Positions 1 through 5,397 of a DNA stretch of 6,700 bases are shown here, one piece after another (within the stretch, counting starts at the first letter, position 1; each line of letters begins with the position of its first letter). This DNA comes from Deltaproteobacteria bacterium (GTDB taxonomy: Bacteria > Desulfobacterota > Desulfomonilia > UBA1062): positions 1-6,700 of the forward strand of contig JAFGTK010000124.1 in NCBI GenBank assembly GCA_016934135.1, read 5' to 3'. Under the pieces are notes generated by a model. That model ran no database searches and had not been told where the DNA came from. It worked only from the letters and a program-made list of their open reading frames with translations. The position numbers and the translations under genes were made by a program.

Positions 1-378
1 GAAGTCGGGACATTTGTCCACGCCAGGAGAAAGGGAAGGTTGACGCAGAAGGATCACTGGATCAGTTTTGTAACAAGGCCCAAGGGCAGGGTGATCGTTG
101 ATGAAGGTGCGGCACAGATGCTTATAAACAAGGGCAAGAGCCTTCTTCCGTGCGGGGTTTTAAAGGTGGAAGGTAACTTCAGGGCAGGTGATCCTGTCGA
201 GATTATTGAACATAAAGGGGATGTGATTGCTGTGGGGTTGAGCAATTTTACCTCGGATGAGATCGAAAAGGTCAAAGGTGCCAATACAAAGGATGTAATC
301 GCCATACTTGCCCATGAATGCGATGAGGAAGTTGTTCACCGGAACAATCTGATCTTGAGAAAGGAGCTTGGACAGTGA
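1..378 (+). CDS. proB: Glutamate 5-kinase, C-terminal part with PUA domain (5' end outside window)
   Basis: ProB phosphorylates L-glutamate to gamma-glutamyl phosphate with ATP, the first step of cytoplasmic proline synthesis. Only the last 125 codons are visible; the frame is open from base 1, so the amino-acid kinase domain lies upstream of the window. The fragment starts with the linker (EVGTFVHARRKGR, then KDHWI) that joins the kinase to the C-terminal PUA domain. The PUA domain is recognisable by GRVIVDEGAAQML, GKSLLPCGVLKVEGNF and the following GDPVEII. The TTG at base 40 is internal and not a start, because the linker before it is conserved in the family. The stop TGA (376-378) overlaps the GTG start of proA, so the two consecutive pathway enzymes are translationally coupled. 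The assignment rests on the motifs plus the proA neighbour. Confidence 0.93.
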   Translation, partial: EVGTFVHARRKGRLTQKDHWISFVTRPKGRVIVDEGAAQMLINKGKSLLPCGVLKVEGNFRAGDPVEIIEHKGDVIAVGLSNFTSDEIEKVKGANTKDVIAILAHECDEEVVHRNNLILRKELGQ

Positions 379-1628
379 GTAAGGAAACGATTGTCTCTCT
401 GGCAGAGCGTGTCAAACGTGCTTCAAGAACCCTCATTAATCTTTCGACGACTGAGAAGACAAATGTTCTCATCAGCATGGCATCGGCATTGAGAGACAAT
501 ATGACATACCTTCAGGAAGAAAACAGAAAAGATTTGGCAGGCGCACAGAAAAATAACCTGAGCACTGCCATGATAGACAGGCTTACCCTGAGTGATGGTG
601 TTGTCGAAGGCATGGCTCGTGCCCTGGAAGAGATCGCTGAACTACCTGATCCCGTGGGTAAGATCACTGGTATGGTAAAAAGACCAAACGGTCTCATGGT
701 TGGAAGAATGAGGATCCCTATCGGGGTTATTGGCATTATCTATGAATCCCGGCCCAATGTCACTGCCGATGCAGCCGGGCTTTGTCTGAAATCAGGCAAT
801 GCGGTAATCCTGCGCGGAGGATCCGAGGCATTCAATTCCAACAAGGCCATTGTCCAGGTTCTTCAAAGATCCCTTGAACTCTCCGGAATTGACCGGGATG
901 TTGTAGGGTTTATCCCTGTTACCGACAGGCAGGCTGTCCTTGATATGCTCACCCTCGAGGAATACATAGACCTAATAATCCCGCGCGGCGGAGAAAGCCT
1001 TATCCGGACCGTGGTTGAGAACTCGATGATACCTGTACTGAAACACTATAAAGGGGTCTGCCATATCTTTGTCGATAAGGATGCAGATCTTGATAAGGCC
1101 TATGATATATGCCTGAATGCAAAGGCTCAAAGGCCAGGCGTATGCAATGCAATGGAAACCCTTCTTGTGGATTCTGCAATAGCAGAGGCTTTTCTTCCGG
1201 AGATGATCCGGATATTCTCGGATAACGGCGTTGAGATCAGAGGGTGTGACAAGACCAGGTCGATAGTTCCGGATGTAAAGCAGGCTAAAGAGGACGACTG
1301 GTATGAGGAGTTCCTGGATCTTATTCTTGCCGTAAAGATCACGGACAACATGTATGAGGCCATAGATCATATAGAGAAATACGGGTCAAACCATACCGAG
1401 GCCATCATCACGGAGAATTATACCCGTGCTATGGAGTTTCTGCGCCTGGTAGACTCATCCACAGTGCTCGTGAACGCTTCCACACGTTTTTCAGATGGCG
1501 GGGAATTCGGTCTGGGGGCTGAGGTCGGTATATCGACATCCAAGATTCATGCATACGGTCCCATGGGTATCGAAGATCTTACAATACAAAAGTTTATCTG
1601 CTTTGGAGACGGCCAGATCAGAAAATGA
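375..1628 (+). CDS. proA: Gamma-glutamyl phosphate reductase (glutamate-5-semialdehyde dehydrogenase)
   Basis: ProA reduces gamma-glutamyl phosphate with NADPH to glutamate 5-semialdehyde, which cyclises towards proline. The 417-residue protein has the normal family length and belongs to the aldehyde dehydrogenase superfamily. Visible hallmarks are IPIGVIGIIYESRPNVTADA (about residues 112-131), the cofactor-side stretch KSGNAVILRGGSEA, the IPRGG segment, and the catalytic cysteine Cys257 in RPGVCNAMETLLV. The C-terminal STRFSDGGEFGLGAEVGIS motif is also typical. The start is GTG at 375-377, overlapping the proB stop as GTGA. It is supported by AAGGAG at 361-366, 8 nt upstream. The 3' end overlaps nadD by ATGA. 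The frame is intact and no active-site residue is missing. Confidence 0.97.
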   Translation: MSKETIVSLAERVKRASRTLINLSTTEKTNVLISMASALRDNMTYLQEENRKDLAGAQKNNLSTAMIDRLTLSDGVVEGMARALEEIAELPDPVGKITGMVKRPNGLMVGRMRIPIGVIGIIYESRPNVTADAAGLCLKSGNAVILRGGSEAFNSNKAIVQVLQRSLELSGIDRDVVGFIPVTDRQAVLDMLTLEEYIDLIIPRGGESLIRTVVENSMIPVLKHYKGVCHIFVDKDADLDKAYDICLNAKAQRPGVCNAMETLLVDSAIAEAFLPEMIRIFSDNGVEIRGCDKTRSIVPDVKQAKEDDWYEEFLDLILAVKITDNMYEAIDHIEKYGSNHTEAIITENYTRAMEFLRLVDSSTVLVNASTRFSDGGEFGLGAEVGISTSKIHAYGPMGIEDLTIQKFICFGDGQIRK

Positions 1629-2254
1629 GGTTTGGAATATTCGGAGGAACATTCAACCCTGTTCATTCAGGGCATCTGCGGGTAGCAGAGGAGGTAAGGC
1701 AGTACCTGGATCTGGAAAAGGTCATCTTTGTTCCCTCATATCTCCCTCCTCATAAAGATCTTGCCGATAATGTGCATGCAGACAAGCGTCTGGAAATCGT
1801 AAAGATTGCCATCAAAGGAAATCCGTATTTCGATCTGTCTTCCTTTGAAGTGGAGAACAAGGGGAACTCCTATTCAATATTCACTATTGAGCATTTCCGC
1901 AAAATCTATAAAGCAACCCCATATTTTATCCTGGGACAGGATGCATTCAACGATATCCTTTCGTGGTATGACAAGGACAGGCTTTTTTCTCTTACCCATT
2001 TTGCTGTCATGTCCAGGCCTCATGCCCAGAGACTTCCTCTGAACAGGATCATCGGTGAGCATGCGGCTGGATATTCGCAGACCCAAAGAGGTTACATCAA
2101 AGAATGCGGCAATGAGATCATTTATATCGAGGTTACCCCTCTTGACATCTCTTCTTCAAAGATACGCGATATGTGCAAGAAACAAGAATCAATACGTTAT
2201 CTTGTGCCCGAAGAGGTAGAAAAATATATTAAAAACGAAAGGATATATCTATAG
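1625..2254 (+). CDS. nadD: Nicotinate-nucleotide adenylyltransferase
   Basis: NadD transfers AMP from ATP to nicotinate mononucleotide, giving deamido-NAD, the penultimate step of NAD synthesis. The 209-residue length is usual for the family. The nucleotidyltransferase signature GGTFNPVHSGH is at residues 7-17, with His14 and His17 as the (T/H)xGH-type ATP site. PPHK (41-44) and FILGQDAF around residues 101-108 follow the NadD pattern. The second nucleotide-binding motif, ISSSKIR (175-181), is close to the canonical ISSTxIR. The C-terminal RYLVPEEVEKYI is the common NadD ending. The start ATG at 1625 overlaps the proA stop as ATGA. There is no well-placed Shine-Dalgarno (GGAG lies 16 nt upstream), so translation probably depends on coupling to proA. 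The stop abuts rsfS directly. Confidence 0.96.
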   Translation: MRFGIFGGTFNPVHSGHLRVAEEVRQYLDLEKVIFVPSYLPPHKDLADNVHADKRLEIVKIAIKGNPYFDLSSFEVENKGNSYSIFTIEHFRKIYKATPYFILGQDAFNDILSWYDKDRLFSLTHFAVMSRPHAQRLPLNRIIGEHAAGYSQTQRGYIKECGNEIIYIEVTPLDISSSKIRDMCKKQESIRYLVPEEVEKYIKNERIYL

Positions 2255-2575
2255 ATGGAACCCCTGTGGAGCATAGCTGTTGCGGCCCTTGAGGAGAAGA
2301 AAGCGACAAATGTCGTAGTGCTGGATGTCCGGGAATCATGCTCTTTTTCAGACTACATCATAATCTGTACCGGGATGTCGGACCGTCAGATAAAGGCAAT
2401 GGCCGAACATGTTATCGAGGTGGCAGGGAAACCTTTCGGGTCAGAGGGAATAGAACAGGGACGCTGGGTCCTGCTGGACTATCTGGAAGTTGTTATTCAT
2501 ATCTTCCAGGATGATATAAGGCGCTATTACGACATGGAAGGCATGTGGCTCAATGCAAAAAGGCTGGTTGGGTGA
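2255..2575 (+). CDS. rsfS: Ribosome silencing factor RsfS (Iojap/DUF143 family)
   Basis: RsfS binds ribosomal protein uL14 on the 50S subunit and blocks subunit joining, lowering translation when nutrients are short (known for the family). The 106-residue protein is full length. Family features in order are the N-terminal helix with LEEKKATNVVVLDV (12-25), SDYIIICTGMSDRQIKAMAEHV (32-53, conserved SDYFVI-x-TG-xS-x-RQ region), GxxxGRWVLLDYLEVVIHIF (65-84), and RRYYDMEGMWLNAKRL (89-104, matching the R-x-Y-Y-x-L-E-x-L-W box). ATG at 2255 follows the nadD TAG with no gap. AAAGGA at 2238-2243 is a weak ribosome-binding site 11 nt away. nadD-rsfS adjacency is widespread in bacteria. The stop TGA (2573-2575) overlaps the rlmH start. 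Confidence 0.96.
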   Translation: MEPLWSIAVAALEEKKATNVVVLDVRESCSFSDYIIICTGMSDRQIKAMAEHVIEVAGKPFGSEGIEQGRWVLLDYLEVVIHIFQDDIRRYYDMEGMWLNAKRLVG

Positions 2576-2982
2576 AACTCGTCTTCTGCTTTTCCGGCAA
2601 GACCCCCAAGGGACCGATAAAGGAAGTCCTCAGTGATTATCAGGCACGGATATCCAGATATGTTCCTGTCGAGATTATCGAGGCAAAGACGCTGAAGATC
2701 CAGTCAAGACAGGGCCATCATGTCCTTCTCAGTCCGGACGGGAAATTGATGACCTCGGAAGCCTTTGCCGAATTTATCGGAGAGTGCATGCTCAGTGGTA
2801 AAAAACATCTTTTCTTCTATACCGGAGGGCCCACAGGCTTTGACGCCAGTATTACCGATGCGGCGGATCTCAAACTTTCCCTCTCGTGTATGACCTTCAA
2901 TCACCAGATGATCAGGACCATGCTGCTGGAACAGGTTTACCGTGCCTTTACCATCCTGAATAACGAACCATACCACAAATAA
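2572..2982 (+). CDS. rlmH: 23S rRNA (pseudouridine-1915-N3)-methyltransferase RlmH, compact form
   Basis: RlmH is a SPOUT methyltransferase that uses SAM to methylate pseudouridine 1915 in helix 69 of 23S rRNA. GTG at 2572 is chosen as the start because it gives the family N-terminus MKLVFCFSGKT, overlaps the rsfS stop as GTGA, and has AAGG 8 nt upstream. The in-frame ATG at 2545 would add nine residues that fit nothing in the family. The 136-residue product has the SAM-knot motif YTGGPTGF (83-90) and the C-terminal SLSCMTFNHQMIRTMLLEQV, YRA (123-125) and PYHK (133-136), all diagnostic. It is shorter than the roughly 155-residue E. coli protein. The deficit, about 17 residues, falls between EIIEAKT (34-40) and the strand HHVLLSPDG. 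The reading frame is intact, so this looks like a natural compact variant. It is the last gene of the block. Confidence 0.93.
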   Translation: MKLVFCFSGKTPKGPIKEVLSDYQARISRYVPVEIIEAKTLKIQSRQGHHVLLSPDGKLMTSEAFAEFIGECMLSGKKHLFFYTGGPTGFDASITDAADLKLSLSCMTFNHQMIRTMLLEQVYRAFTILNNEPYHK

Positions 2983-2992
2983 GCGATAAAGG

Positions 2993-4135
2993 TTATGAAC
3001 CCGTAGGGGCGCAATGTATCTCATGGGGCAGCTCTTCTCCGAAATCGGTCAACCAACCCGTGTAGGGATTGATCTTGCGGCTGAAGAACCTGCCCATGTT
3101 TTTCGGGTTGCGGGCCTGGTGAAATTTGAAGTAGATCTCGTCGCCTTTCTTGCCTACTATCTCGATCTTGCCCTTCTTGTGTGACATTATAAACTTGAAC
3201 CGTTTGCTGTGACCATTGAGCATGGTCTTTGCCTCTTCGACGATCGAGTATGCTTTTTGCAAAGGTACCTGGAAGTGGTGCATTACCCTCTTCACAGGCC
3301 TGCACTGGAATACGTAGTAAGGATTTATTCCGATTCTAACAAGGGAATTCTGCAGCTCTGCGAGACATTCCGAGTCGTCATTTACCCCCTTTAAGAGAAC
3401 CGTCTGGTTGCTGATAATAATGCCTGATCGTATAAGGCGGTCTACAGCATGAATAGACCTGGCTGTTATCTCACGTGGATGATTGAACTGTGTCACCAGA
3501 AAGATCCTTCGCTCAGGAAGCGAGTGTCTGGAAAATAATCTTATCAGGTCATCATCTTCGATTATCCTGTCCGGCATTGTAACCGGAATGCGAGTACCGA
3601 AGCGGATAAACGACAGGTGGTCTATATCAGAGAGCATTTCAAGGAATTTGGCGATAATCGAGGTCGGCAGAACCAGAGGATCTCCGCCTGATATCAACAC
3701 ATTATTTATCTCCCTGTGCATTTTCACATATTCTGCGGCATCATCAAACCGCTGCAGAAGTTCATGATTGGACAGGCCCACCATTCTCTTTCTGAAACAA
3801 TGCCTGCAGTACATTGCACACCTGTTCGTAGAGAGGATAAGCGCTGTCTGGGAATACTTGTGCTGGAGGCCGGGCATCTTTGTGTTATCCTTTTCTCCGC
3901 TTGTATCATACGAGCCGAGGAGGTTCAATTCATCCAGAGAAGGAACAGCCATTGCCCGGATAGGATCATTCGGGTCGTCCTTGTTTATGAGAGACATATA
4001 ATATTGGGGAATACATACCGGATGTCTCTCTATGACGGTTTGAAGCTTTTTCCTTTCCTTCGGGGAAATGGATATATACGATGATATATCATTAATGCTT
4101 CTAACACTGTCTTTCAACTGACTTTCCCATGTCAT
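2993..4135 (-). CDS. KamA/lysine-2,3-aminomutase-family radical SAM protein, substrate uncertain
   Basis: Relatives move an amino group between C2 and C3 of an amino acid using SAM, a [4Fe-4S] cluster and PLP. The 380-residue protein has the cluster motif CAMYCRHC (Cys106, Cys110, Cys113) followed by FRKR; Arg115 matches the carboxylate-binding Arg134 of clostridial lysine 2,3-aminomutase (LAM). The SAM-binding ISGGDPL is at 148-154. NPYYVFQCRPVKRVMHHFQVP (271-291) is the barrel region that in LAM reads PYY...CD. Three LAM features differ. The lysine-contacting Asp293 is replaced by Arg279. The PGGGGK PLP loop is replaced by SHKKGKIEIVG, with Lys323 the likeliest Schiff-base candidate. The C-terminal CxCxxC zinc cysteines are absent. 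Lysine is therefore an unlikely substrate. The family is secure; the reaction is not. No ablB acetyltransferase neighbour is present. The start is set by GAGGT 7 nt upstream. Confidence 0.85.
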   Translation of the reverse strand: MTWESQLKDSVRSINDISSYISISPKERKKLQTVIERHPVCIPQYYMSLINKDDPNDPIRAMAVPSLDELNLLGSYDTSGEKDNTKMPGLQHKYSQTALILSTNRCAMYCRHCFRKRMVGLSNHELLQRFDDAAEYVKMHREINNVLISGGDPLVLPTSIIAKFLEMLSDIDHLSFIRFGTRIPVTMPDRIIEDDDLIRLFSRHSLPERRIFLVTQFNHPREITARSIHAVDRLIRSGIIISNQTVLLKGVNDDSECLAELQNSLVRIGINPYYVFQCRPVKRVMHHFQVPLQKAYSIVEEAKTMLNGHSKRFKFIMSHKKGKIEIVGKKGDEIYFKFHQARNPKNMGRFFSRKINPYTGWLTDFGEELPHEIHCAPTGS

Positions 4136-4142
4136 AGTAATT

Positions 4143-4147
4143 ACCTC
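4143..4147 (-). promoter_or_regulatory. Ribosome-binding site of the KamA-family gene
   Basis: On the minus strand GAGGT lies 7 nt before the ATG at 4135-4133. It fixes this start and rules out later in-frame methionines. Confidence 0.75.
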
Positions 4148-4163
4148 ATTAAAATTTGATTCT

Positions 4164-4191
4164 TATATAGTATCGGAGATTGCTAGGTTAA
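4164..4191 (-). promoter_or_regulatory. Candidate sigma-70-type promoter for the KamA-family gene (weak)
   Basis: On the minus strand TTAACC (4191-4186) is separated by 16 bp from TATATA (4169-4164), each matching the -35 and -10 consensus at four of six bases. An overlapping TACTAT (4172-4167) is an alternative -10. The position, about 30 bp before the start codon, is sensible. The region is AT-rich, so chance matches are likely. Confidence 0.3.
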
Positions 4192-4306
4192 GCTGTAATA
4201 ACTAACCCCGGGCAATAAGTAGTTTATCAATAGAAACCGATATGGATGTTATCTTTCGAGAGTTGTTTAAGGCTGCTCCTGATATTCCGCATAATGTTCA
4301 ATATAT

Positions 4307-4441
4307 ATCATAAAACAATCTGGTTTGCAAATGGGGCTGTAATAATGGAATATCTGGCCGGTTATATGGAATATGGATATCTTTGCCCGATTTCCCTTAT
4401 AGCCTGGTGAATTCGAAAACAGATGATCAATCATAAAACAA
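4307..4441. repeat. 12-bp direct repeat ATCATAAAACAA (two copies)
   Basis: Exact copies lie at 4307-4318 and 4430-4441, 123 bp start to start, both in the divergent intergenic region. The downstream copy sits inside the nested inverted repeat at 4416-4448. The function is unknown; it could be a protein-binding site or chance in AT-rich DNA. Confidence 0.5.
4345..4380. repeat. Direct repeats ATGGAATAT at 21-bp spacing, plus a third partial copy
   Basis: ATGGAATAT occurs at 4345-4353 and 4366-4374, exactly 21 bp apart (two helical turns). A related ATGGATAT overlaps the end of the second copy at 4373-4380. Same-face spacing is typical of paired operator sites, but no cognate regulator can be named. 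Confidence 0.45.
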
Positions 4442-4448
4442 CTGTTTT
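4416..4448. repeat. Nested inverted repeat upstream of the RsbRD_N-like gene
   Basis: AAAACAG (4416-4422) pairs with CTGTTTT (4442-4448). Inside this, ATGAT (4423-4427) and ATCAT (4430-4434) form a second inverted repeat, and AAAACA (4435-4440) mirrors TGTTTT (4443-4448). A T-run continues to 4450. All arms are AT-rich, so the hairpin would be weak; an operator is as plausible as a terminator. Confidence 0.4.
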
Positions 4449-4520
4449 TTCTTGAAATCCATAATTACAGGCTTAATTTCAATATACATGACCTTTAGTA
4501 TCGTCACAATATGCTTGCGC

Positions 4521-4525
4521 GGAGG
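4521..4525 (+). promoter_or_regulatory. Ribosome-binding site of the RsbRD_N-like gene
   Basis: GGAGG lies 5 nt before ATG at 4531, a strong Shine-Dalgarno that supports this being a real, well-translated gene with this start. Confidence 0.8.
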
Positions 4526-4530
4526 AAGGC

Positions 4531-4983
4531 ATGGTCACAAATAAATTGATTGAAATATTGGAAAGCAGCGCGGATGAGTTGACGCAGCGTCTGATGAAAG
4601 ATCTCCTATCTCGGGAAGAAACAAGGCATTTAAGGGATCTTCGTCAGAACAGGGTTTATGGACAGGTATACGATGTTTATAACATGCTGATTTCCTGGCT
4701 CAGCGGGGAAAAGACAAAAGGAAAGATTATTGAACACTACATTGAACTGGGCAGACAAAAGTACAATGAAGGTGTTCCTCTCTCTGAAGTTCTGATGGTA
4801 TTTATGCTTATCAAAAGACATCTGTGGCTGTTTGCAATAGAAAAAAAGGCCATTGACCCGGCTTTTGAACTTCACCAGGTTCTGGAACTGAACAATCGCG
4901 TGGTGTTTTTCTTTGACAGGATCATTTACTGTACCTCTGTGGGGTATGAGAAGGAAAATAAAGAGGACTCCTTTCAGTTATAG
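4531..4983 (+). CDS. Stand-alone RsbRD_N-like sensor-domain protein
   Basis: The 150-residue, mostly helical protein resembles the N-terminal domain of RsbT co-antagonists (RsbRD_N), a globin-like sensor fold also found before histidine kinases and STAS domains. The recognisable core is HYIELGRQKYNEGVPLSEVL (69-88), then FMLIKRHLWLF (91-101), matching the family pattern LGr...GvPLsEvl...L.kr.LW. The C-terminal LNNRVVFFFDRIIYCTSVGY (120-139) matches the last helix (FFDrAiYy...GYE). The N-terminal ELTQRLMKDLLSREETRHLR is also typical. No signal peptide, membrane segment, STAS, kinase or DNA-binding domain is present, so it must act through a partner. It lies 98 bp upstream of V-type ATPase genes on the same strand with no terminator seen between. 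The ligand and target are unknown. The family call comes from pattern recognition without a profile search. Confidence 0.72.
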   Translation: MVTNKLIEILESSADELTQRLMKDLLSREETRHLRDLRQNRVYGQVYDVYNMLISWLSGEKTKGKIIEHYIELGRQKYNEGVPLSEVLMVFMLIKRHLWLFAIEKKAIDPAFELHQVLELNNRVVFFFDRIIYCTSVGYEKENKEDSFQL

Positions 4984-5062
4984 GGGTTTGCAATTAGTAA
5001 AATTATTAGCGTGATATCCTCAATGAATTAACAGGAAAAGGGCGGCAGATTTTCAAGCCCCT
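4982..5062 (+). other. Possible long-range RNA stem in the gap before the V-type ATPase genes
   Basis: AGGGGTTTG (4982-4990, overlapping the upstream stop codon) can pair with CAAGCCCCT (5054-5062) over nine pairs, one of them G-U, closing a 63-nt loop. The 3' arm ends 8 nt before the Shine-Dalgarno GGAGG (5071-5075). It might bring the two cistrons together or affect initiation. It could equally be chance, and there is no T-run, so it is not a terminator. Confidence 0.25.
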
Positions 5063-5081
5063 GGAACGGCGGAGGGCCGAC

Positions 5082-5390
5082 ATGGAGAATGTGATCACGC
5101 GGATCGTAGAGATAGAAAAGCAGTGCGCGCAGGACATCGCAAATGCCGAGCAGGAATACAGAAAAACAATAGAAATCCACAAGAGAGCCATTGAAGATAA
5201 AAAGGCCAAGGCATTCAATAACATAGACATTGAAGCCAACAAAAGGCTGAATCGGGCAATTGAGGATGCACGAAGCAAGGCACAGGCCGATTCTCTTGCA
5301 GCAAGAGACTCATTCGGCAGGATCTACAAGGACTCATCCATACACAAGTCTGTAAAGGAAAAGATTGTCTCAATTATTCTCAAGATCTGA
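5082..5390 (+). CDS. V/A-type ATPase peripheral-stalk coiled-coil subunit (G/H, NtpF/AhaH type)
   Basis: The 102-residue protein is highly charged, with helical heptad-like sequence throughout residues 1-80 (IVEIEKQCAQDIANAEQEYR and onward) and no glycine or proline before residue 79. Length and composition fit the G/H stalk subunit, which forms a right-handed coiled coil with subunit E and anchors the catalytic A3B3 head to subunit I. Full-length E is near 190-200 residues and has a globular C-terminal domain, so E is less likely. Coiled-coil sequence is weak evidence alone; the call leans on the neighbours, subunit C 7 nt downstream and subunit I next. ATG 5082 follows GGAGG by 6 nt. The frame stays open upstream to 5010 without ATG, GTG or TTG. 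Confidence 0.7.
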   Translation: MENVITRIVEIEKQCAQDIANAEQEYRKTIEIHKRAIEDKKAKAFNNIDIEANKRLNRAIEDARSKAQADSLAARDSFGRIYKDSSIHKSVKEKIVSIILKI

Positions 5391-5397
5391 GGGATAA

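Larger units (their letters stand above)
4136..4530. other. Divergent intergenic region of 395 bp, AT-rich and repeat-containing
   Basis: The region separates the minus-strand KamA-family gene from the plus-strand RsbRD_N-like gene and must supply promoters in both directions. No convincing gene, tRNA or rho-independent terminator is seen. Two tiny plus-strand open frames (4242-4313, 23 codons; 4294-4410, 38 codons) lack a Shine-Dalgarno and overlap each other. Several exact short repeats and inverted repeats are present and listed separately. It also contains GCTGTAATAA twice (4192-4201 and 4336-4345). No clear plus-strand -35/-10 pair was found: TTGAAA at 4452-4457 has no good -10 at 17 bp. 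Confidence 0.7.

Noticed and set aside
40..378. TTG at 40 as the start of a free-standing PUA-domain gene
   Set aside because: The frame is open to base 1 and the residues before the TTG match the ProB kinase-PUA linker, so this is the 3' end of proB.
972..1370. 132-codon minus-strand open frame opposite proA
   Set aside because: It lies wholly within proA, whose protein is fully conserved, and its translation has no recognisable family or sensible composition.
1495..1755. 86-codon plus-strand frame spanning the proA/nadD junction
   Set aside because: It overlaps two conserved genes in another frame and shows no similarity to any known protein pattern.
2545..2571. ATG 2545 as the rlmH start
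   Set aside because: It adds nine residues (MAQCKKAGW) not seen in the family and lies deep inside rsfS. GTG 2572 gives the conserved MKL start and a GTGA overlap like that of proB/proA.
3716..4084. 122-codon plus-strand open frame opposite the KamA-family gene
   Set aside because: It is antisense to the conserved Cys cluster region. No Shine-Dalgarno was seen and the translation is unlike a folded protein.
4294..4410. 38-codon hydrophobic small open frame in the divergent region
   Set aside because: There is no Shine-Dalgarno, it overlaps another tiny frame, and it runs through the repeat cluster. Nothing supports translation.
4300..4530. Sigma-54-type promoter (GG-N10-GC) for the sensor/ATPase unit
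   Set aside because: Candidate GG dinucleotides at 4322, 4356 and 4406 are not followed by GC at the required spacing.
4136..4530. CRISPR array, tRNA or riboswitch in the divergent region
   Set aside because: The repeats are only 9-12 bp, are not regularly spaced with unique spacers, and no cloverleaf or known riboswitch core is visible.
5082..5390. Stalk subunit as ATPase subunit E
   Set aside because: At 102 residues it is about half the size of E and has no globular C-terminal domain. G/H fits better.
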